From assembly GCF_024172165.1 (NCBI RefSeq), contig NZ_JAMZEB010000002.1:2811501-2875500 (forward strand): 64,000 bases of DNA. The letters are read 5' to 3'. Position numbers and translations under genes: made by a program. Below, piece after piece: positions 33,401-42,444 of the stretch. A model generated the notes under the pieces. That model was not told the DNA's origin, ran no database searches, and worked only from the letters and a program-made list of their open reading frames with translations. Numbering within the stretch: position 1 is the first letter of the stretch; each line of letters starts with the position of its first letter. The stretch comes from Nonomuraea thailandensis (GTDB taxonomy: Bacteria > Actinomycetota > Actinomycetes > Streptosporangiales > Streptosporangiaceae).

Positions 33401-36400
33401 AGCTCTACGTGGCCGGCGCCCAGCTGGCCCGCGGCTATCTGGGACGGCCCGGGCTGAGCGCGGAGCGGTTCGTGGCCTGCCCGTTCCAGCCGGCCGCCCG
33501 CATGTACCGCACCGGCGACCGGGCTCGCTGGACCGTTGACGGCAGGCTGGTGTTCGCCGGCCGGGTGGACGACCAGGTCAAGATCCGCGGCTTCCGCGTC
33601 GAGCCGGGCGAGGTGGGCGCGGTGCTCGCCGGCTGTCCCGGGGTGGAGCAGGTCGCCGTGGTGGCCCGGGAGGAAACGCCCGGCGACGTCCGCCTCGTCG
33701 GCTACCTGGTCGCCGACGACCCCGAGGACGCCCGCGACCTGCCCGCCGCGGCCCGCACGTTCGCCGCCGACCGCCTCCCCGACCACCTCGTCCCCTCGGC
33801 CTGGGTCGTGCTGGACGCGCTGCCGCTGACCGCCAACGGCAAGCTCGACCGCCACGCACTGCCCGCCCCCGACTACGGCTCCGCCCAGAGCGCGGCCGGC
33901 CGGCCGGCCGCCACGGCGCAGGAGGAGATCCTGTGCCTGGCCTTCGCCGACGTGCTGGGCCTGGACAGCGTGGGCGTGGACGACGACTTCTTCGCGCTCG
34001 GCGGCCACTCCCTGCTCGCCGTCCGCCTGGTCAGCCGCATCCGCGCCCTGCTCGGCGTCGAGATCGAGATCCGCGCCCTGTTCGACACGCCCACGGTCGC
34101 CGGGCTGGCGGCCGGGCTGAACGGCGCCGCCCGGGCGCGCACGCCGCTGACCGCGGGCTCCCGCCCCGAGCGGATCCCGCTGTCGTACGGCCAGCGGCGC
34201 ATGTGGATCATCGCGCAGCTCGAAGGCCCCAGCGCCACCTACAACATCCCCGTCGCGGTACGCCTGTCCGGCCGGATCGACGGCCAGGCCATGGCCGCCG
34301 CCTTCCGCGACGTGCTCGAACGCCATGAGGTGCTCCGCACGGTGTTCCCGATCGCCGACGGAGAGCCGTACCAGCGGATCATCCCCCTCGGTGACCTCGA
34401 CTGGGAGCTGACGACCCGCCAGGTCGCGCCGCGGGACCTGGCGGCGGCGGTGGACGAGGCGCGGGCGCACACCTTCGACCTGTCCGCCGAGGCGCCGATC
34501 CGGGCCTGGCTGTTCAGCACCGGCCCCGAGGAGCACGTGCTCGTGGTCGTGGTGCACCACATCGCCGGTGACGGCTGGTCGTGGGCGCCGCTGGCGCGCG
34601 ACGTCTCCGCCGCCTACGCCGCCCGCTGCGAGGGCCGGGCGCCGAGCTGGGAGCCGCTGCCCGTCCAGTACGCCGACTACGCGCTCTGGCAGCGCGACGT
34701 GCTCGGCGACACCGGCGACCCGGAGAGCCTGATCTCCAGCCAGGTCGCCTACTGGCGTCAGACGCTCGCCGGCCTGCCCGAGGAGCTGGAGCTGCCGTTC
34801 GACCGGCCGCGCCAGGAGGTGGCCGGGCACCTCGGCAGGCGGGTGCCGCTGGAGATCCCGGCCGACGTGCACGCGCGGCTGCGGGAGGTCGCCCGGTCCG
34901 AGGGCGTGACCATGTTCATGATGTTGCACGGCGCCCTGGCGGTCCTGCTGTCCCGGCTCGGCGGCGGCACCGACGTCCCCATCGGCTCGGCGCTGGCCGG
35001 GCGTACCGACGAGGCGCTCGACGGCCTGGTGGGCTACTTCGTCAACACCTTCGTCCTGCGTACCGACCTGTCCGGCGACCCCACCTTCCGCGAGGTGCTC
35101 GGGCGGGTCAGGGAAGCCGGGCTGGGCGCCTTCGCCCACCCCGACGTGCCGTTCGAGCGCCTGGTCGAGGAGCTGTCGCCGGTCAGGTCGCTGGCCCGGC
35201 ACCCGCTGTTCCAGGTGATGCTGCTGCTGCAGAACACCGCGAACGCCACCCTCGACCTGCCGGGCCTCGGCGCGGGCCGGCGACCGGCCGCCCAGGAACC
35301 GGCACCCGAGGGCGGGACGGCCGAGGACCTGGCCGTCGTGAAGTTCGACCTGGACGTGAGCGTCGGCGAGACGTTCGACGCCGACGGCGCCGCCGCGGGC
35401 ATGCGCGGCGCGGTCATCGGCGCGGCGGACCTGTTCGACCGCACGTCGGTCGAACGCCTCGCCGAACGCCTGGTACGGCTCCTCGCCACCCTGTCAGAGG
35501 ACCCAGGCCGCCGGCTCAGCGCGGTGGACGTCCTCGGCGCCGCCGAACGGCACCGCATGCTCACCGGCTGGAACGACACCACCGCCCCGATCCCCGCCAC
35601 CACGGTCGTGGACCTGTTCGAGGCCCAGGTCGCCCGCACACCCGGCGCGACCGCCCTGACCACGGGCGAGGCGGAGCTCACCTACGACGAGCTGGACACC
35701 CGCGCCAACCAGGTGGCCAGGCACCTGATCGGCCGCGGCGTGGGCCCGGAGTCCGTCGTGGCCGTCGTCTTCGAACGCGGCATCGACCTGGTGGTCTCCC
35801 TGCTCGGCGTGATCAAGGCAGGCGCCGCCTACCTGCCGATCGACCCGGCCTACCCCGCGAGCCGCATCGCGTACGTGATCGCCGACTCCGGCGCGGCCTG
35901 CGTGCTCACCGGCGAGGACATGCGCCCCCGCCTGCCCGAGTTCGAGATCGACACCGGCGTCCCCGTCGTCATGGTCGACGCCCCGGAGGTGCGGTCGGAG
36001 CCCGGCACCAGGCCCGCCGTGGCGCTGAGGCCGCGGCACCCCATGTGGGTGATCTACACCTCGGGCTCCACCGGCCGTCCCAAGGGGGTGCTCGTCGAGC
36101 ACCACGCCATCGTCAACTTCCTGCTGTCGATGCAGGGCTCGTACGCGCTGACCCCCGATGACCGCCTGCTCGCGGTCAGCACGCACGGTTGCGACATGGC
36201 CGGGTTCGAGTTCTACCTGCCGCTGGTGAACGGCGCGCGCGTCGTCCTGGCCACACAGGACCAGGTGCTCGACCCGTGGGCGCTGCGCGCGCTGATCCGC
36301 TCCACCGGCGCCACCATGGTCCACGCCACCCCGAGCCTCTGGCGCGGCCTGATCGCCGACGCCGGCGACCCGGTGGACTGGACGCGGATCCGCGCGATGA

Positions 36401-38094
36401 TCGGCGCCGAGGCGCTGCCGCCCGACCTGGCCCACACCATGCTCGCCAGGACGCCGACCCTGACGAACCTGTACGGCCCCACCGAGACCACGGTCTGGTC
36501 CACCGCCAAGGAGCTCGCCGGGCCCGCCGCCGACGTCTCGTCGATCGGCGTCCCCATCGCCAACACCCAGGTGTACGTCCTGGACGCCACCCTCCAGCCG
36601 GTCGCTCCCGGGGTGCCGGGCGAGCTGTACATCGCCGGCGACGGCATGGCCCGCGGCTACCTCGGCCGTCCCGGCCTGACCTCGGCCCGCTTCGTGGCCT
36701 GCCCCTTCGGGCCGGACGGCGCGCGCATGTACCGCACGGGCGACGTGGTGCGCTGGACCGCCGCGGGCGAGCTCCAGTACGCCGGCCGCTCCGACGACCA
36801 GGTCAAGATCCGCGGCTTCCGCGTCGAGCTGGGCGAGATCGAGACGGTCCTGGCCGCGCACCCGCGCGTGACGCAGGCGGTGGCGCTGGTACGCGAGGAC
36901 GTCCCCGGCGACCGGCGGCTGGTGGCCTACGTCGTCCCCGGCGGCGACACGGGCGGGCTCGCCCAGGAGGTGCGCGCCGCCGCCCAGGACCGCCTGCCCG
37001 GCTACATGGTCCCCGCGGCCGTCATGGTGATCGACCGGCTGCCGCTGATGCCGAACGGCAAGCTCGACCGCAAGGCGCTGCCCGCCCCCGGAGTCACCAC
37101 CGAGGAACGCGTCACCCACTGGGACGTCACCTCGATCACGGCCGGCCTGTGCGAGGCGTTCGCCGACGTGCTCGGCCTCGACAGCGTGGGCGTGGACGAC
37201 GACTTCTTCGCCCTCGGCGGGCACTCCCTGCTGGCCGTCCGGCTCGTGGAGCGGCTGCGGCGCGGCGGCGTGACGATCGCGGTCCGCGACCTGTTCGTCG
37301 CCCCGACCGTCGCCGAGCTGATGAAGCGGATGACCCTGTCCTCGGTACGCGACGCGCTCGACGTCCTGCTGCCCATCCGCGCCGAAGGCGAGCGCGAGCC
37401 CTTCTTCTGCATCCACGCCGCCGGCGGCCTGAGCTGGTGCTACATGCCGCTGGCCCGCCACGCCCAGCCCGGCATCCCCCTGTACGGGGTGCAGGCCCGC
37501 GGCCTGGACGGCACCACGGAGTTCGCCGGCTCCATCCGGGAGATGGCCGCCGACTACATCGAGCAGATCCGCTCGGTACAGCCGCACGGGCCGTACCACC
37601 TGCTCGGCTGGTCGTACGGGGGAGGCGTCGCCCACGAGATCGCCGTCCAGCTCCGCACCGCCGGCGAGGAGGTCGCCGCCCTGGTCCTGCTCGACCAGTA
37701 CCCGTGGGTGCCGGATCAGGACACCGAGCAGGAGGAGCACGGCGACGACCCCGACGCCGCGCTGGAGCGCCAGATGGACATCGTCCGCTGGCAGGCGGGC
37801 AACGGCTTCGGCGCCGCCACCGAGGAGGAGATCCGCACCTTCGCCCGTCTCCTGCGCAACCACCGCAAGCTGCGCCGCGGCTTCGAGCACGGCCGGTTCG
37901 ACGGGGACGTGCTGCTGGTCGTCGCCGAGGACGGCAGGCCGGACGAGGCGCCCAGGCCCGAGCTCTGGCGGCCGTACGTGACGGGCGAGATCGCGGTCGC
38001 GAGCATCCCGTGCACCCACTACGAGATCGCCAAGCCCGACACCCTGGCCGAGGTCTGGTCCGCGGTGTCCCGCTGGCTGCGCCTGGACGGCTGA
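21454..38094 (+). CDS. Non-ribosomal peptide synthetase, terminal: C-A-T-[E/C-A-T]x2-[C-A-T]x2-TE
   Basis: 5546 aa; start ATG shares a base with the previous stop (TGATG). Modules by nt: C 21460-22810, A 22840-24320 (code DANEGGFVDK, unassigned), T with LGGQSLLA; dual-type C 24580-26030 (HHIVRDH), A 26045-27520 (DVFSVAIVYK, unassigned), T; dual-type C 27780-29220 (HHLVQDH), A 29245-30720 (same DVFSVAIVYK), T; C 31010-32330, A 32350-33860 (DLTKVGHIGK, Asp), T; C 34165-35550, A 35570-37080 (DMFHMGLVWK, unassigned, same subclass as the Gly domain), T; thioesterase 37360-38090. The TE has nucleophile Ser in GWSYGG (codon 37612-37614, residue 5387), a candidate Asp in LLDQYPW and a His in CTHYEI, so it should hydrolyse or cyclize the finished peptide. 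A hairpin terminator follows directly. Confidence 0.97.
24580..26030 (+). other. Putative dual epimerization/condensation domain (module 2 of the last synthetase)
   Basis: Same type as the domain before Gly: ITPDMLPLVDLT linker, DVYPLAPLQEGLLFHHLL opening, core HHIVRDH. The preceding T domain is LGGQSLLAIRL. Predicted to present residue X (pocket DANEGGFVDK) in D form. Its C-terminal part (25576-25744) is repeated almost base for base at 28774-28942. Confidence 0.6.
26041..27386 (+). repeat. Tandem A-domain duplication, copy 1 (copy 2 at 29239-30584)
   Basis: About 1.35 kb encoding an A domain matches 29239-30584 almost base for base at a constant offset of 3198 nt, the length of one module. 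One block of about 100 nt (26386-26490 versus 29584-29688) differs clearly. Both copies give the same pocket code, so two consecutive residues should be identical. Confidence 0.9.
27780..29220 (+). other. Putative dual epimerization/condensation domain (module 3 of the last synthetase)
   Basis: Third copy of the DVYPLAPLQEG-type C domain, core HHLVQDH, preceded by a T domain with LLAIRL. Predicted to present residue Y of the preceding module in D form. The N-terminal half has diverged from the neighbouring copy, while 28774-28942 is nearly identical to it. Confidence 0.6.
29239..30584 (+). repeat. Tandem A-domain duplication, copy 2 (copy 1 at 26041-27386)
   Basis: Second copy of the 3198-nt-spaced duplication. 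Near-perfect DNA identity, synonymous positions included, indicates recent duplication or continuing gene conversion rather than selection on protein alone. Confidence 0.9.
31602..33618 (+). repeat. Dispersed duplication of the Asp module, copy 2 (copy 1 at 4133-6158)
   Basis: Second copy. Both copies read DLTKVGHIGK, so both positions should take Asp. Identity stops within A8 (about 33618), just after GEV, a plausible recombination joint. Confidence 0.9.
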
Positions 38095-38104
38095 CCACGC
38101 GAAA

Positions 38105-38133
38105 GAGCCCGCCCCGGCGGCCGGGGCGGGCTC
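38105..38133. terminator. Hairpin between convergent NRPS and sbnB-like genes
   Basis: Perfect 13-bp inverted repeat (38105-38117 with 38121-38133) around a 3-nt loop, very G+C-rich, placed 11 nt after the synthetase stop and 15 nt from the stop of the gene on the other strand. It can serve both directions. Confidence 0.8.
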
Positions 38134-38147
38134 GAATCCCTGGGGGA

Positions 38148-39173
38148 TCAGCCGTGACGCTTCAGCTCGTGGAAGAACCCGGGCACCGTCATGAGGTCGC
38201 CGGAGGCGCTCACCTCGTCGAGGACGTACCTGGCCACGGCGAGGTCGAGCACTCCGAGCCCGAACGGCGAGAACACGACGGGCCGGCCGGCCGGGGGAGC
38301 GACCCGGCCCTCCAGCACGTCGTACAGCGTGCCGTCGACGAACGACCGGCCGCCGGTGCGCTGCTCGGCCAGATGCGGCGACGTGCCGGCCTTCATGCAG
38401 TGCTCGACGTCGTCGAGGATGTTGCAGGACGACAGGATGATCTCCGGCGACAGGTCGCGCAGCGAGACGTGCAGCACCAGCGGGTTGTGCGCCAGCAGCC
38501 CGGGGTCGTGGATGTGCGGCTCACCCGCGACCGTGGCCAGCACGACCAGGTCCGACGCGGCGATCAGCGACGCGGCGTCGTCGTGGATCCTGACCGGGCC
38601 CGCCCCGGCGCGCCCCAGGTAGGCCGCGAACCCGCCTGCGTGCCCGCGATCCAGGTCGAACACGCCCACCTCGTCGAAGGACAGCCCGGCCGCCGCCAGG
38701 TACGTGTGCACGTACCGGGCGATGAGGCCGGTGCCCACGAAACCGGCGCGCCGTGGCGTCACCGCACGCGCGGCGGCCAGCGTCGTCGCCGCGAGCGCGG
38801 CGGAGGCGGCGGTACGCGCCGCGCTGATGATCGAGCTCTCCAGGCACGCCATCGGATAGCCGGTCGCGGTGTCGTTGAGGATGAGCACGGCCGAGGCACG
38901 CGGGAGGCCGGCCGCCACGTTCTCCGGGAACGAGGAGATCCACTTGACGCCGTGCACGTCCACGGGCGCCCCGACCGACGCCGGCAGCGCGATGATCCTG
39001 GAGGACGGCCGGTCGGGGAAGCGCAGGAAGTAGGAGTCCGGGTTGACCGTACGGCCCTCGCCGTGCAGCCGGTACGCCGCCTCCACCACCTCCACGACCT
39101 GCTTCTCCCTGCCGTGCAGGACACCGGCGACCTGCTGTCCGGAGACGACGGCGAACGACGGTACCTGAGTCAA
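38148..39173 (-). CDS. sbnB: SbnB-like dehydrogenase, 2,3-diaminopropionate synthesis
   Basis: 341 aa of the ornithine cyclodeaminase/mu-crystallin family, SbnB type. In the staphyloferrin B pathway SbnB oxidatively cleaves N-(1-amino-1-carboxy-2-ethyl)-glutamate, made by SbnA, to L-2,3-diaminopropionate plus 2-oxoglutarate, using NAD. A Rossmann nucleotide motif is visible (GFVGTGLIARY), with the family's substrate-side stretches HGVKWISSFPEN and LILNDTATGYPMA. The start is TTG inside the stop of the upstream gene (TTGA overlap), so the two are translationally coupled. It converges on the synthetases and is expected to feed Dap to them. Length and motifs are normal for the family. Confidence 0.9.
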   Translation of the reverse strand: MTQVPSFAVVSGQQVAGVLHGREKQVVEVVEAAYRLHGEGRTVNPDSYFLRFPDRPSSRIIALPASVGAPVDVHGVKWISSFPENVAAGLPRASAVLILNDTATGYPMACLESSIISAARTAASAALAATTLAAARAVTPRRAGFVGTGLIARYVHTYLAAAGLSFDEVGVFDLDRGHAGGFAAYLGRAGAGPVRIHDDAASLIAASDLVVLATVAGEPHIHDPGLLAHNPLVLHVSLRDLSPEIILSSCNILDDVEHCMKAGTSPHLAEQRTGGRSFVDGTLYDVLEGRVAPPAGRPVVFSPFGLGVLDLAVARYVLDEVSASGDLMTVPGFFHELKRHG

Positions 39174-40150
39174 TGTGCGCTCCCATGCGGTCGGTCGGGC
39201 AGATCGAGAGGGCCGAAGTGCTCACGCAGCCAGCCCTCCTCGTAGATGGAGTCGAGGTAGCGCTCGCCGAGGTCCGGGGCGACGGCCAGCGCGACCGGCT
39301 CCTCACCCGGGTACTTCTCCTCCAGCCAGCGCGTCGCGCCGCTCACGACGGTCCCCGTCGAGCCGCCGAACAGGAACCCCCGCGCGGCCAGGCCGTGGCA
39401 GGCCCGGATCGTGTCGGGCTCCGGCACGTGCACCACGTCGTCCACCCAGGACTCGTCGACCAGCCCGGGCCGTACGCTCGTGCCCAGCCCCGGCACCATG
39501 CGGCGCTCCGGGACGCCGCCGAACGTCACCGAGCCCACCGCGTCGACCGCGACGATCGTGACCGGCGCGCGCCGTTCCTTGAAGTAGCGGGCGCAGCCCA
39601 TCAGCGTGCCCGTGGTGCCCGCTCCGACGAACAGCACCTCCAGGCCGGGGAAGTTGCGCGCGATCGCGGGCGCGGTGTGCCGGTAGTGGGCCTGCCAGTT
39701 CCCGGGGTTGGCGTACTGGTTGAGCCACACGTAGCGGCTGTCGGAGGCGCACAGGTCGCGGACGTGCCGGATGCGGCTCTCGAGGTAACCGCCGTTGACG
39801 TCCTGCGTCTGGACCACGACGACCTCGGCGCCCAGCGAGCGCATGAGCCGCCGTGAGGCGGTGTTGCAGCGCGGATCGGTCACACAGAGGAACCGGAGCC
39901 CCTTGTCGGCCGCGACCATCGCCAGCGCGATGCCCAGGTTGCCCGACGACGACTCCACCAGTACGGAGCCCGGCCCCACCAGGCCGTCACGCTCGGCGGC
40001 GGCCACCATTTCCGTGGCCGCCTTCAACTTGACCGAACCCGCGAAGTTGAACCCTTCGCATTTCAAATAGAGCGGCGCTCCTGTAACCGTCCGCAGGTCT
40101 ATGAAAAGGTCTTCGACATTGAACTCTTGCGGAGCTTTGATGACAGGCAC
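39170..40150 (-). CDS. sbnA: SbnA-like PLP synthase, 2,3-diaminopropionate synthesis
   Basis: 326 aa, cysteine-synthase fold, SbnA type: PLP-dependent replacement of the phosphate of O-phospho-L-serine by glutamate, giving the intermediate cleaved by the SbnB-like neighbour. The PLP lysine is K41 in FAGSVKLKAA. The SSSGNLG phosphate/carboxylate loop and the GAGTTGTLMG PLP-phosphate loop are both present. The GTG at 40150 is chosen because a GGGGA Shine-Dalgarno lies about 9 nt upstream and the length then matches the family; the frame stays open further upstream to 40321 without family similarity. It forms a two-gene operon with the SbnB-like gene, divergent from the stand-alone A protein. 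Confidence 0.9.
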   Translation of the reverse strand: MPVIKAPQEFNVEDLFIDLRTVTGAPLYLKCEGFNFAGSVKLKAATEMVAAAERDGLVGPGSVLVESSSGNLGIALAMVAADKGLRFLCVTDPRCNTASRRLMRSLGAEVVVVQTQDVNGGYLESRIRHVRDLCASDSRYVWLNQYANPGNWQAHYRHTAPAIARNFPGLEVLFVGAGTTGTLMGCARYFKERRAPVTIVAVDAVGSVTFGGVPERRMVPGLGTSVRPGLVDESWVDDVVHVPEPDTIRACHGLAARGFLFGGSTGTVVSGATRWLEEKYPGEEPVALAVAPDLGERYLDSIYEEGWLREHFGPLDLPDRPHGSAH

Positions 40151-40250
40151 TTCGCCGAATCCCCCAGTGCGACGGGAATGGACACGACAGAAACAGGTCG
40201 GGGGGAAGTCGAAACGAACGGCCGGCCTTTGTCCCCGGCCCTGCGCAACC

Positions 40251-40279
40251 TTGATCGCGGTAGCGCGGATCACGATACT
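40251..40279 (+). promoter_or_regulatory. Candidate sigma70-like promoter of the stand-alone A gene
   Basis: TTGATC (40251-40256), 17 nt, GATACT (40274-40279), in the 187-nt divergent gap and about 60 nt before the ATG at 40338. The match is fair, but such hexamers occur by chance. Confidence 0.3.
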
Positions 40280-40337
40280 TGAGGAAATCTCGGCCCGGCA
40301 AGGTCGGCAATTCCCCCGCATTTACCGGAGCGTGCAC

Positions 40338-41891
40338 ATGACAATCGCGGACGACCTGCTCGGCCTCGCCGAGCTGCCCCGGCTCCCCATCTCGCCGCGG
40401 GAGATCGAGCGCGCCCGCGCCCTGGCGGCGCGCCGCCCCCACCCGGCGGACCTCACCGACGCCGTGATCACCCTGGTGGAACGCGTCGCCGCCGACGACG
40501 GGGACCGCCCCGCGGTGGCCGACGACACCCGCCGCCTCACCTACGCCGAGCTCGCCGCCGAGGCGCGGCGCCTGGCCACGCTGCTGGAGCGGGAGGGTGC
40601 GGGGCCCGGCACGGTCGTCGCGGTGGGCGGGGAGCGGGGCGCATCGGTCATCGCCGCGTTCCTGGCGATCGAGCTCGTCGGCGCGGTGTACGTACCCGCC
40701 GACGGCACCTGGCCGGCCGCCCGCGTGACGGAGGTGCTGACGCGGGCCGGCGCCGTCCTGCTCCTGGACACCGGCCGCGACGGCGTGACACCCGCGCTCG
40801 CCGAGGGGGCGCGCGGCGCCGGCGTGCGGCTCGTCCGCGCGGCCGAGGCCGCCGGGCTCCCGGGCCGGCCGGGCCCGGCCCGGCTCGACGGGCCCGACCA
40901 GCCGCGGTACATGCTGTTCACCTCCGGCTCGACCGGCCGGCCCAAGGGCGCGGTGGTCGAGCACCAGGGCATGCTCAACCATCTGCACGCCAAGGTCGTC
41001 GACCTGGACATGACCGCCCGGGACGCGGTGGCGCAGACGGCGCCGCTCGGGTTCGACATCTCCATCTGGCAGATGCTCTGCCCGCTCGTCGTCGGCGGCC
41101 GGGTCCGGGTGGTCGGCGACGCGACGGCGTACGACTCGGTGGCCTTTGCCCGCCTCGTCGGCGCGGAGGCCATCACGATCGTCGAGCTGGTCCCCACCAT
41201 GGTCCGCCTCCTCCTCGACGACCTCGCCCCCGCCCCCGCGACGGGTCTGCTCGGCGGGCTGCGCTGGATGCTGGCCACCGGCGAGGAGCTGCCCACCGAG
41301 GTGGCGCGCCGCTGGTTGCGCGAGATGCCGCACGCCGGGCTGGTCAACGCCTACGGCCCCACCGAGTGCTCCGACGACGTCACCCACCACACGGTCACGC
41401 CCGCCGACCTCGAACTGCTGCGCCTGCCGATCGGCACCCCCATCATCAACACCGACCTGTACGTCCTGCGCCGCGGCAACGACGCCAACAACGGCGACAG
41501 CGGCGACAGCGGCGACAGCGGCGACGGCGACGGCGACAACGGCGGCGAGGGCGACGGCTGGCACGCCTGCGACCCGGGCGAGACCGGCGAGCTGTTCGTC
41601 GGCGGCGTCTGCGTCGGCCGCGGCTACGCCGGCGACCACGACCGCACCCGCGAGGCGTTCTTCCAGGACCCCTTCGCCGGCACCCCCACCGGCCGTCTCT
41701 ACCGCACCGGCGACGCGGTCCGCGCCCTGCCGGGAGGCGCCCTGCAGTACCTGGGCCGCGTCGACCGCCAGGTCAAGATCGCGGGGGTGCGGATGGAGCT
41801 GGGCGAGATCGAGGCCGTCCTGCAGCGCCACCCCAGCGTCGGCGCCGTCGCGGTCGTGGTCCAGGACTTCGGCCCGACCCGCCGCCCCTGA
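40338..41891 (+). CDS. Stand-alone adenylation protein lacking A9/A10
   Basis: 517 aa. The ATG at 40338 is preceded by GGAG with 7-nt spacing. The A-domain core is complete: FTSGSTGRPKG, NAYGPTE, YRTGD, and the A8 hinge DRQVKIAGVRMELGEIE. The protein then stops after VAVVVQDFGPTRRP, about 70 residues short, so A9 and the A10 lysine are missing; no out-of-frame remainder is visible before the terminator. Pocket residues are D-I-W-E-L-T-A-D-D. The acidic E278/D330/D331 positions suit a cationic side chain, and the divergent sbnAB-like genes suggest Dap. An Asp/Gly/Ser/Asn-rich insert of about 25 residues (nt 41475-41560) lies between A5 and A6, built from 9-bp repeats. It probably loads the A-deficient module of the second synthetase, which has exactly the missing C-terminal piece. 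Confidence 0.9.
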   Translation: MTIADDLLGLAELPRLPISPREIERARALAARRPHPADLTDAVITLVERVAADDGDRPAVADDTRRLTYAELAAEARRLATLLEREGAGPGTVVAVGGERGASVIAAFLAIELVGAVYVPADGTWPAARVTEVLTRAGAVLLLDTGRDGVTPALAEGARGAGVRLVRAAEAAGLPGRPGPARLDGPDQPRYMLFTSGSTGRPKGAVVEHQGMLNHLHAKVVDLDMTARDAVAQTAPLGFDISIWQMLCPLVVGGRVRVVGDATAYDSVAFARLVGAEAITIVELVPTMVRLLLDDLAPAPATGLLGGLRWMLATGEELPTEVARRWLREMPHAGLVNAYGPTECSDDVTHHTVTPADLELLRLPIGTPIINTDLYVLRRGNDANNGDSGDSGDSGDGDGDNGGEGDGWHACDPGETGELFVGGVCVGRGYAGDHDRTREAFFQDPFAGTPTGRLYRTGDAVRALPGGALQYLGRVDRQVKIAGVRMELGEIEAVLQRHPSVGAVAVVVQDFGPTRRP

Positions 41892-41908
41892 CCTGCCCGG
41901 ACATGCGG

Positions 41909-41943
41909 AAGGGCGGACGCCGGTGACCGGCGTCCGCCCTTCG
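41909..41943. terminator. Hairpin between the stand-alone A gene and cold-shock gene
   Basis: Perfect 16-bp inverted repeat (41909-41924 and 41928-41943) with a 3-nt loop, between two convergent genes (stops at 41891 and 41949). Confidence 0.85.
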
Positions 41944-41948
41944 GCGCC

Positions 41949-42386
41949 TCAGCCCTCGGCCCACCCGTGGTTCTTGGCGAACTGCAGCAGCCCGGCCCTG
42001 ATCTGCACGATCTGGCCGCCGGTGAGCGACGGAGCCTCGCTGAGCAGGATCTCCGTCACCTCCCTGAGGTAGTCGTCCGCGTCGAGCACGTCGCACATGG
42101 GCTCGTCCTCGCCCGCCTGCGATGTGGCCGCCGTGGCGGCCGGCTGGGGCGCCGCCGCCACGATCGCCGTGGCGCCCGCGCCTCCGGCCGGCCGCACCCG
42201 CCACGCCTTCGGCCCCCTGTCGCCCTCCTCGACCTCGAACACCACCGCGAGCCCCGCCCGCACCTCGGACTCCGGCATCAGCATGTCGTTGACGTGCAGG
42301 AAGACGTCCTCGCCGCCGTTGTCGGGTGCGATGAACCCGTAACCCCTCGCCGCGTCGAACTTCACCACCCGACCACAGACCACCAC
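41949..42386 (-). CDS. Cold-shock-domain protein with C-terminal extension
   Basis: About 145 aa. The N-terminal cold-shock domain has both RNA-binding motifs (RGYGFIAPD and DVFLHV) and is followed by an Ala-rich linker and a helical tail of about 50 residues. Classic CspA proteins are about 67 aa; the long form is common in actinobacteria. It should bind single-stranded nucleic acid as an RNA chaperone. A GGGGG run sits just before two consecutive GTG codons (42386 and 42383); the second has better spacing. It lies downstream of the exporter on the same strand but separately, and there is no evidence that it belongs to the peptide pathway. Confidence 0.85.
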   Translation of the reverse strand: MVVCGRVVKFDAARGYGFIAPDNGGEDVFLHVNDMLMPESEVRAGLAVVFEVEEGDRGPKAWRVRPAGGAGATAIVAAAPQPAATAATSQAGEDEPMCDVLDADDYLREVTEILLSEAPSLTGGQIVQIRAGLLQFAKNHGWAEG

Positions 42387-42444
42387 GAACCCCCAAATTC
42401 TCCGGGCCCCATGCCCGGGACATCGGTCCACAAGATAGATCGGT

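Noticed and set aside
38128..38150. tRNA-like TCGAATCCC segment near a possible integration site.
   Set aside because: It is the end of a terminator hairpin and spacer; no acceptor, D or anticodon stems can be drawn.
41880..41945. A frameshift hiding the missing A9/A10 end of the stand-alone A protein.
   Set aside because: After the stop at 41891 there are only about 17 nt before a perfect terminator hairpin; no frame contains an LPxxMVP or NGKxD motif.
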